64,000 bases of DNA from Clostridium ljungdahlii (GTDB taxonomy: Bacteria; Bacillota; Clostridia; Clostridiales; Clostridiaceae). Made by a program: the position numbers and the translations under genes. The notes under the pieces were generated by a model that did no database searches, was not told the DNA's origin, and saw only the letters and a list, made by a program, of their open reading frames with translations. This document shows, in pieces, positions 58,337 to 64,000 of this stretch. The stretch covers positions 221,062-285,061 of the forward strand of contig NZ_LITT01000058.1 of assembly GCF_001636845.1 (NCBI RefSeq). Reading direction: 5' to 3'. Numbering within the stretch: the stretch's first letter is position 1; each line of letters opens with the position of its first letter.

Positions 58337-58366
58337 AAAAAACCCAACGACTTGTTGGAGTTTTTA
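58337..58366 (+). terminator. Intrinsic terminator-like hairpin after the transposase remnant
   Basis: AAAAACCCAAC pairs with GTTGGAGTTTTT (one bulge), followed by ATTTC. Confidence 0.7.
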
Positions 58367-58383
58367 TTTCGTAATGTAAGAAC

Positions 58384-58403
58384 TGTGGATAACCTGTGGA
58401 TAA
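58384..58403. promoter_or_regulatory. Two tandem DnaA-box-like sites
   Basis: TGTGGATAA occurs at 58384-58392 and again at 58395-58403, separated by two bases. Each is a perfect match to the DnaA box consensus TTATCCACA on the minus strand. They lie in the gene-free stretch between the IS1595 remnant and the kinase-like gene. Confidence 0.55.
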
Positions 58404-58452
58404 AGTTGTTAATAACATTTGCTTCGTCTTTTAACAATAATCCGTACCAACA

Positions 58453-58980
58453 TTATGCTAATTTTTTTGTATTAAGACATTCCTCAAGAAATATATTAAT
58501 ATCCTTATTGTTTTTTAAAGTAATAACTTTTTCTTTATATGGGGAAATTCTATCTTTTAAATTGTCTTTTCCTTCATCATAATCTTTTGACCATTGCAAC
58601 ATACATTTAAGCATTTTGTATCGTGGATTATAAATACATTCTTCAATACCAAGTCGTTGCTTTACCCAGCGTTTAATAATCCTGTAATTCCTTAATTTCG
58701 GAGAAATTTCAAGTAAAATAATTGTATCTGCCATCTTTAAACCCTCTTCAAAACAAGGTCTCCCTGTATCTTCGATAATCCAACTTGTTTGCTGTATTAT
58801 TGAATAAAACAGATTATCCCTTTCTTCAACGGGTCTTTTACAATTACCCCAAGGGTTTGATTTATCAGAGATATGTACAATTTCATCAAGTGGTTGGTAA
58901 AGGATTTTTAATATTAGGGACAATTTTTTTGCAAGTGTTGACTTGCCACTTGATACTGAACCAACAATATATATTTTCAT
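58453..58980 (-). CDS. P-loop kinase-like protein (AAA/adenylate-kinase type)
   Basis: This 175-residue soluble protein has a Walker A motif GSVSSGKST at residues 6-14 and a DEIVHISDK lid-like segment, then a hydrophobic Walker B-like strand (ADTIILLEI). It resembles small topology-modulation or adenylate kinase-like NTPases (FlaR/CMP-kinase-like). AAGGAG precedes the ATG on the minus strand. It lies downstream of tnpC and could be the passenger gene of the Tn554-type element; the substrate is unknown. Confidence 0.75.
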   Translation of the reverse strand: MKIYIVGSVSSGKSTLAKKLSLILKILYQPLDEIVHISDKSNPWGNCKRPVEERDNLFYSIIQQTSWIIEDTGRPCFEEGLKMADTIILLEISPKLRNYRIIKRWVKQRLGIEECIYNPRYKMLKCMLQWSKDYDEGKDNLKDRISPYKEKVITLKNNKDINIFLEECLNTKKLA

Positions 58981-59088
58981 ATTTAATTACTCCTTTACAT
59001 ACAAATAACTTTTCTTCGTTATAAATTACAATTGTTCATTAATTTATATATTAAATATACACTATAAAAGGTTAAGAATTCTATAATA

Positions 59089-59469
59089 TTATAGCCTTTT
59101 ATAAATATCTGCATAATTAACCTTGACTTGTTCTTTAAGTTCCTTATTTTCTTCTTCAAGTCTTTTTATTTTTCGCTTTAAACTTGCTATAATAGCGTCT
59201 TTATTGTTATCATCCATTTTTCTTTTCACTTGTGATGGAGTAGGTACTTGTGATTGTTGGTGTCTAAGTGTTTCTATACGTTCTCTGATATCTATATTAT
59301 CATAGAGTGTTTTTTTAGTAACTCCACTTTCACTTGCAACGCTATTAAAATTGATAGGCTTTTGAGCTTTTACAAGCCTTTGTATTGCTTTATCTACCTT
59401 TTCTTGAGTTATAGCCTTACGTTTATTATGTAATTCTTTTAAATGCTCTATACGGTTATAATTGCTCAT
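59089..59469 (-). CDS. tnpC: Tn554 TnpC-like accessory protein
   Basis: This 126-residue protein is basic with an N-terminal helix-turn-helix-like region (VDKAIQRLVKAQKPINFNSVASESGVTKKTLYDN) and a C-terminal coiled coil (residues 85-115, LKRKIKRLEEENKELKEQ). This is the layout of Tn554 TnpC, which assists orientation and frequency of transposition. It begins 14 bases inside the end of tnpB, so the two are translationally coupled. Confidence 0.85.
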   Translation of the reverse strand: MSNYNRIEHLKELHNKRKAITQEKVDKAIQRLVKAQKPINFNSVASESGVTKKTLYDNIDIRERIETLRHQQSQVPTPSQVKRKMDDNNKDAIIASLKRKIKRLEEENKELKEQVKVNYADIYKRL

Positions 59470-61588
59470 TTAATTCACCTTTCTTCTTTAACTTGTCTAA
59501 TCTACTGTAAATCATACTTCCTTGCGAAATTTTAGAGTAAATATCTTCATATAATTTAAGTAATTCTTCATTTTCACTAACCATTTCAGTTCTATTATAC
59601 ATTTTAGCATTTTCAATCATAGTTTTAGTTGAGTTTATTAATATCTCATACTTAGTGATATCTCCTTCAAATGCTCCAACACACAAATCTTTACAAGGGC
59701 TGCCATTATTACAAGTTAAACATGGTGGTTGTTTAGCATAACTACATTTACCATTTTTTCTTTGCATACATGTACCATAAGGTGTATCAAGTGCATTTAA
59801 TTTATGATTAGTATATAACATATCTATAATATCAGAAGGAATTTCTCCATCATTTTCTTCTTTTAATTTATCACTTTCATCAAAACTAAATATTCCTTGT
59901 TTTACTGCCTTATCAAAGACTTTTCTTTTAGTGTCATCAAGCAGCTTTGCATATCTCATAGTCATTTCTGGTGAAGCATGAGCAAGTAATTCCTGTACTG
60001 TTAGTATATCAGCACCACCATTTAATAATTTTATGGCATATGTATGTCGAAAAGCATGATTTTTAAAGTGAAATATTTCTCCATACTCATCTTTTATAGA
60101 ATATTCTCTTGCAAATCTATTTAAATTAGATTGAACATGACTACTTAGATAAGGAATTCCCTTTCTTTTTCCACTATATCTAACAAAAATGAATCCTTCA
60201 GGATTATTATATTCGTTACTAATTTCTTTACCATTATGGATTAAAACTGCTATCATATTAGCTAATTCATCATCTATAGGAATTCTGTGGTCCTTAATAT
60301 ATGTCTTTTCAATATCAGTTTCTATCCAAAATCTATTATTGAGTTTGATTAAACAATCAAATTTTAATCCTAATACATCAGATATTCTTAGTCCAGTCTT
60401 ATACATTATCCATACTATTGGAACTGTATCCTTGTAAAGTCCATTTATGTTTTCAAATAATTGCTCTAATACAAAGTCTGGAACATAATCTATCTTAGAT
60501 GCATTTTTCTTTTCTCTTGATGGTTTGTCTTCTTTATATATTAGCTTTCTTATATCTTCCAAAGGGGCAATAGGGAATTCTTTTAACTGAATATCACATA
60601 AAAATTTATTTATATTAGATATGGCAGTTATTTTATAAGTGTTTGGGTTAGAATTCCTATGAGTCAAATTTTCTTCTATATATATATTTAAGTGCTCATA
60701 ATATTTTAACATATCAACTCTTTTTAGTTCTTTTAATGATTTCCATTCTGGGTGTTCTGCACTAAGAAAATTTAATAAATTCGGAATGTATGTCATGTAA
60801 TTTACTGCCGTTCCCCAACTAAAACTATTGCCACTAATAAGCCTTTGTTTGAAATAATCCTTAACCCCTTGTCTAAAATACTTATTTTTAATGACAGTAA
60901 AATTAATAGAATTAACTTTAGCTGTTTTATTATATTTTATTCCATATTCTCTAAGTCTGCGAATATTCCAGATATCTTTTATCCATTCCTCTCTACTATC
61001 AGCCAATTCAAATAAATTCCAATATACATTTTCTAAATAACAAGCTATAGCTGTTTTTTTATAATATGTATTTCCTGTAGTATCAGTTAAAACTTTATTT
61101 AATTCTATTGTCTTTAAGTTGTTAATTTCAAGCCAGTCTATCCATTCAAAATTAGCTTTTTCTATATCAAGTTCTAAAATTGATGATATATTGGGATATC
61201 TATCATTAATAAATTCAGCCAATCTTTTGTTGTATTTACTTTGAGTTACTATTGAATAAGATATCGACCATTCATTAGAAAATATTTTTTGTTGAAACAG
61301 ATATTTGATTTCTCTATTTAAGGTTAAGTTATTAAAGGTGAAATGAATATTTTTACTGCGAGCTTTCATTTCATATCTGCTATACTGCTCTTTTAGATGA
61401 GAAACATTAGAAAAAAAGTCTACATGCCATAGGTTATTTTTCAAAAAATAATCTGTTTGTATTTCTTTATAACTTACTGACTTATCGTCATTTATTAATA
61501 TTTCAACATATTTTGATAGCTCATTTGTTATTTTATCATTATATTCACTTGAATTTTCATGTCCTAATTTAATTATATTATTTTTCAT
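59456..61588 (-). CDS. tnpB: Tn554 TnpB-like tyrosine recombinase
   Basis: This 710-residue site-specific recombinase has a helical N-terminal half and a C-terminal phage-integrase domain. Catalytic residues are Arg in KTGLRISDVLGL, His and Arg in NHAFRHTYAIK, and Tyr in SPEMTMRYAKL near residue 560. A Cys-rich tail (CMQRKNGKCSYAKQPPCLTC...CKDLC) looks like a zinc-binding module, as in Tn554 TnpB. AAGGAGATACTA precedes the ATG. It overlaps tnpA by 11 bases. It acts with TnpA in cutting and joining the element. Confidence 0.92.
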   Translation of the reverse strand: MKNNIIKLGHENSSEYNDKITNELSKYVEILINDDKSVSYKEIQTDYFLKNNLWHVDFFSNVSHLKEQYSRYEMKARSKNIHFTFNNLTLNREIKYLFQQKIFSNEWSISYSIVTQSKYNKRLAEFINDRYPNISSILELDIEKANFEWIDWLEINNLKTIELNKVLTDTTGNTYYKKTAIACYLENVYWNLFELADSREEWIKDIWNIRRLREYGIKYNKTAKVNSINFTVIKNKYFRQGVKDYFKQRLISGNSFSWGTAVNYMTYIPNLLNFLSAEHPEWKSLKELKRVDMLKYYEHLNIYIEENLTHRNSNPNTYKITAISNINKFLCDIQLKEFPIAPLEDIRKLIYKEDKPSREKKNASKIDYVPDFVLEQLFENINGLYKDTVPIVWIMYKTGLRISDVLGLKFDCLIKLNNRFWIETDIEKTYIKDHRIPIDDELANMIAVLIHNGKEISNEYNNPEGFIFVRYSGKRKGIPYLSSHVQSNLNRFAREYSIKDEYGEIFHFKNHAFRHTYAIKLLNGGADILTVQELLAHASPEMTMRYAKLLDDTKRKVFDKAVKQGIFSFDESDKLKEENDGEIPSDIIDMLYTNHKLNALDTPYGTCMQRKNGKCSYAKQPPCLTCNNGSPCKDLCVGAFEGDITKYEILINSTKTMIENAKMYNRTEMVSENEELLKLYEDIYSKISQGSMIYSRLDKLKKKGELNEQL

Positions 61589-62711
61589 TAGTATCTCCTT
61601 TGTTTATCTGAAATGATGGCTGTGCTAATTCCCAACTTGCTCTTATATCTTCGTCAGAAGGGTGTAAATACATATTCATGGTTGTTTGTATCTGCGCATG
61701 ACCTGCTCTTTCTTGGGTTGCTTTAACATCTTTTGTTGCTTGGTAGTATACTGTCAGGCTTGTATGTCTTAAAAGGTGAGCATGAACATCTATTCCAGTT
61801 TTCTTTTTTAATCTTTTAAATAAATCACTAACATCTTGATATTCTAAAGGTTGACCTTTGTTTTCACCTCTTAGTTTTACAAATACAGAATTAGTGTCTA
61901 TCTCTAATTCATCTAAAATATCATAAGCATAATCATCAAATAGGTCTATTAACTCTTGTGATATATGTATCTCTCTTTCTCCTGTTTTCAACCTTGCCCC
62001 ATTAGGAAGTTCCCCTCTATCAACTAATCTAATTCTATGACCGTTATTGTGGTCGAATATAATATCCTCTATAAATAAAGATAAGGCTTCGCCGATTCGG
62101 AGTCCTGTTTCAAATAACAACTTTATTAAGAATTCATCTCTAATATTAGTTGTTGCATTATAGACTTTTTGCATTTCTTCTTTTGTAAGAACTTTTATTT
62201 TACGTCTTGGTTCTTTAATTTTTAATATATTCTTACTTGAAGGCTTGTTTTTATTTAAATGATAGAGAAAATCTTTATAGTGTACATGCCCTCCAGTAAA
62301 TATTTGTTTCATAAGCTTATCAACCATATCATTGTTTATTTCTTCTGTTCTATATAAATAATCATAAAAGCTTGTTACAACTGTTATAATTAAGTTAACT
62401 GTCTTTTCAGTTCTTTTTGATTTAGTTAGTTTTATATTAACCACCTTATTACTTTCATATGGGTTCCTGAGCCACCCTACAAAGTCAGACAGTATGTTTA
62501 TGTTAACAATTCTATAATCTACATCTATTTCTTGTAGGTATTCAAAATATAATTTCAAAGAATAAGCATAAGTCTTTTGAGTGTTGAAACTCTTCTCACC
62601 ATTGTCAATATACTTTAGATATTTCGCTGCTGGTATTATTGGTAGTCCATTATCATCAACCAGTAAGTATCTTCTTTGATTATTATCTAACTTGACTTCT
62701 TGTACCTTCAT
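61578..62711 (-). CDS. tnpA: Tn554 TnpA-like tyrosine recombinase
   Basis: This 377-residue integrase-type recombinase starts with a SAM-like core-binding domain (residues 20-115). The catalytic domain has Arg in ETGLRIGEALSL, H-x-x-R in HAHLLRHTSLT, a later His in GHAQIQTTMNMY, and the nucleophilic Tyr in MYLHP. It is the first gene of the tnpA-tnpB-tnpC operon. GGAGAAC precedes the ATG. The left end of the element should lie in the gene-free stretch just beyond it (62712-62900). Confidence 0.92.
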   Translation of the reverse strand: MKVQEVKLDNNQRRYLLVDDNGLPIIPAAKYLKYIDNGEKSFNTQKTYAYSLKLYFEYLQEIDVDYRIVNINILSDFVGWLRNPYESNKVVNIKLTKSKRTEKTVNLIITVVTSFYDYLYRTEEINNDMVDKLMKQIFTGGHVHYKDFLYHLNKNKPSSKNILKIKEPRRKIKVLTKEEMQKVYNATTNIRDEFLIKLLFETGLRIGEALSLFIEDIIFDHNNGHRIRLVDRGELPNGARLKTGEREIHISQELIDLFDDYAYDILDELEIDTNSVFVKLRGENKGQPLEYQDVSDLFKRLKKKTGIDVHAHLLRHTSLTVYYQATKDVKATQERAGHAQIQTTMNMYLHPSDEDIRASWELAQPSFQINKGDTNEK

Positions 62712-63190
62712 TTGTTGTTCTCCTTTGTAAATCCTATATATCTATTATACAAACACACATTCCTATATGCTATAAGTATATTCTACCAACTATACTATTT
62801 TAATAATCTCTGTTAAAATAATATAGTATATAAAAAAAGATATGGAATTAGTGCTTATAATACACTATCTATCCCATATCTATAATACTATATTTAAATA
62901 TTAAGTGGTTCAAATGGCTTCAAATATTTGATACAGATAAAGAGATAATAAAGGCTAAGAACTTTATGGTTCAAAGCAATGTAACCCATTCATATATCAA
63001 AATAAAAGATTTGAAAAATAGAGAGCCAATGTATGTATAGCATGTGTGATATTTTGCAAATTATGTTATAACAAGTATTATTAAAAACTATAATTTAATG
63101 AACAATAGTAATAAAAAATGTACTACCGATTATTTACAAACTTAATATCATAGAATAGGCAGTGATGAAATGATAAATGGAGGTATTTTG
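62712..63190. other. Gene-free stretch beside tnpA with a possible gene remnant
   Basis: AT-rich DNA with one weak hairpin (AGATATGG...CCATATCT, 62836-62879). A 45-codon open stretch at 62903-63040 (KWFKWLQIFDTDKEIIKAKN, ending REPMYV then TAG) has no start codon near it and could be the tail of a gene cut by the transposon. I cannot name it. Confidence 0.4.
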
Positions 63191-63739
63191 ATGAATAAGC
63201 AAGACAGAATTGGAACAGTATTTTTATATGGAGTTTTCGTTTTTTACATACTTTTTTTAATTAAATTATTGTTATTATCAAGAGTTTCGCTTTTTGAGGT
63301 GTTTAATAGTCAAAGGACTTTACATAGGTCAATCAATCTCATTCCTTTTCATAGTATATCGGAATATATATCTGGAAGCACTATGAATTTAAGAAGATTT
63401 GCTTTTAGTAACTTGGTTGGCAATATCATTATTTTTATTCCACTTGGTGTATATTTGACATTATTCAAAAAAGATAAAAGAGTAATCCTCAATCTGTTGT
63501 TTATATTCATAGTGAGTTTATTTGTTGAAGTCATTCAGGGGCTTTTGGCTTTAGGAACAGCGGACATTGATGACATAATTTTAAATTGTTTGGGTGGATT
63601 AGTTGGGATTTTAGGGTATAAGTTTTTATTGTTGCTATTAAAAGATGAAAAAAAAGTACGTGTTGTAATCACAATAATATCTGTAATAGGATTACCTGTT
63701 TTATTATATTTATTATTCATGGTGAGATTGAGGATTTAA
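63191..63739 (+). CDS. VanZ-like membrane protein
   Basis: This 182-residue protein has four or five membrane helices. It matches the VanZ-like family: early HRSINLIPFHSI (the conserved N-L-I/V-P-F motif), then SNLVGNIIIFIPLGVYL and VEVIQGLLALGTADIDDIILNCLGGLVGILGY (the conserved E-x-x-Q and D-x-x-D-x-x-x-N block). VanZ itself gives low-level teicoplanin resistance; most members have unknown roles. The ATG at 63191 has TGGAGGT six bases before it; an upstream ATG at 63170 would overlap that site. Confidence 0.9.
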   Translation: MNKQDRIGTVFLYGVFVFYILFLIKLLLLSRVSLFEVFNSQRTLHRSINLIPFHSISEYISGSTMNLRRFAFSNLVGNIIIFIPLGVYLTLFKKDKRVILNLLFIFIVSLFVEVIQGLLALGTADIDDIILNCLGGLVGILGYKFLLLLLKDEKKVRVVITIISVIGLPVLLYLLFMVRLRI

Positions 63740-64000
63740 ATATCTTTATTGCATATACAAGAAGATACCCTACACAAAAAGAACGTAGAAATTAAGCGTA
63801 ATCTACAGTAAATTTAATGTACAATATTCAAATATTGTACATTATAGGTGGACAATCCCACCTATAATTTTTATTGTCAAGAAAACCACCGGTAATGCCG
63901 GTGGATAAAAGGGCTTAAGCTCTGAACAATAAAAACCCCCTATGATATAATTTGAACGACTGACAATCGCAAAAATTAAAATATCATAGGGAGGTGTCGT
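63740..64000. other. Multi-hairpin region at the right edge
   Basis: No gene within the window. Nested inverted repeats occur: AATGTACAATATT/AATATTGTACATT at 63817-63842; TATAGGTG/CACCTATA at 63844-63867; TTTTTATTGT/ACAATAAAAA enclosing CCACCGG/CCGGTGG and GCTTAAGC at 63868-63935; CCTATGATAT/ATATCATAGG at 63949-63990. GGGAGGTG at the very end looks like a ribosome site for a gene beyond the window, possibly an insertion sequence end. Confidence 0.55.

Larger units (their letters stand above)
58420..62900 (-). mobile_element. Tn554-family transposon (approximate extent)
   Basis: The consecutive tnpA, tnpB and tnpC genes with overlaps define a Tn554-type unit. The kinase-like gene downstream of tnpC occupies the usual cargo position. 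The element has no terminal inverted repeats (typical for Tn554), so the borders given are only estimates. The flanking host gene cannot be recognised, and radC is not seen. Confidence 0.6.

Noticed and set aside
1..64000. CRISPR array
   Set aside because: No regularly spaced direct repeats and no cas genes were seen; the repeats found are isolated hairpins.

Overview
The window is AT-rich, low-GC Firmicute DNA. It carries AAGGAGG-type ribosome binding sites, frequent TTG/GTG starts, a gerA-type spore germination operon, T-box leaders, guanine and TPP riboswitches and an NADPH-independent style formate dehydrogenase. This points to an anaerobic, spore-forming Clostridium, possibly of the ljungdahlii/autoethanogenum/kluyveri type; the species is an inference. 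I see no rRNA, tRNA or CRISPR array.

Layout. 1-1.9 kb: end of a membrane protein, then a guanine riboswitch driving a purine permease. 2-6.1 kb: a four-gene germinant receptor operon (A, C, small D-like, B). 6.2-7.1 kb: a small hypothetical gene and an SGNH hydrolase on the minus strand. 7.3-14.7 kb: the purine operon purE-C-F-M-N-H-D behind a divergent purine riboswitch. 14.8-25.5 kb: cell envelope genes (phosphodiester glycosidase domain protein, secreted propeller-like protein, CWB2-anchored protein with a C5-epimerase-like domain, LtaS-type sulfatase), an MBL-fold hydrolase, a cobalamin-dependent methionine synthase activation-domain protein and RlmCD-type rRNA methyltransferase. 25.5-29 kb: a TPP-riboswitch operon with a TatD-family hydrolase and a ThiXYZ-type pyrimidine ABC importer. 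29-38 kb: membrane protein, two-component system, decayed MocR regulator, MFS exporter, NhaC antiporter, cardiolipin synthase. 38-42 kb: heterodimeric ABC exporter whose first subunit is split by an in-frame TAA. 42-49.7 kb: cysteine-type formate dehydrogenase H homologue, cation/proton antiporter, secreted transglutaminase-like protein, FmdE-family protein, DUF1002 protein and a decayed IS607-type element. 49.7-51.9 kb: chemoreceptor. 52.2-57.2 kb: leuACDB behind two tandem leucine T-boxes. 57.2-62.9 kb: mobile DNA (241-bp palindromic MITE-like element, truncated IS1595-type transposase, Tn554-type tnpABC with a kinase-like gene). 63.2-64 kb: VanZ-like protein and a multi-hairpin edge.

Regulatory RNA is the strongest theme: five leader RNAs (one guanine, one divergent purine, one TPP, two Leu T-boxes) govern purine uptake, purine synthesis, thiamine precursor uptake and leucine synthesis. 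Several families of small dispersed hairpin repeats sit at gene ends. The most interesting items are the divergent purine riboswitch, the TatD gene inside a TPP-controlled importer operon, the long palindromic element whose terminal arm recurs in a terminator 28 kb away, and the nonsense-interrupted ABC exporter. No clearly unprecedented multi-gene system was recognised.
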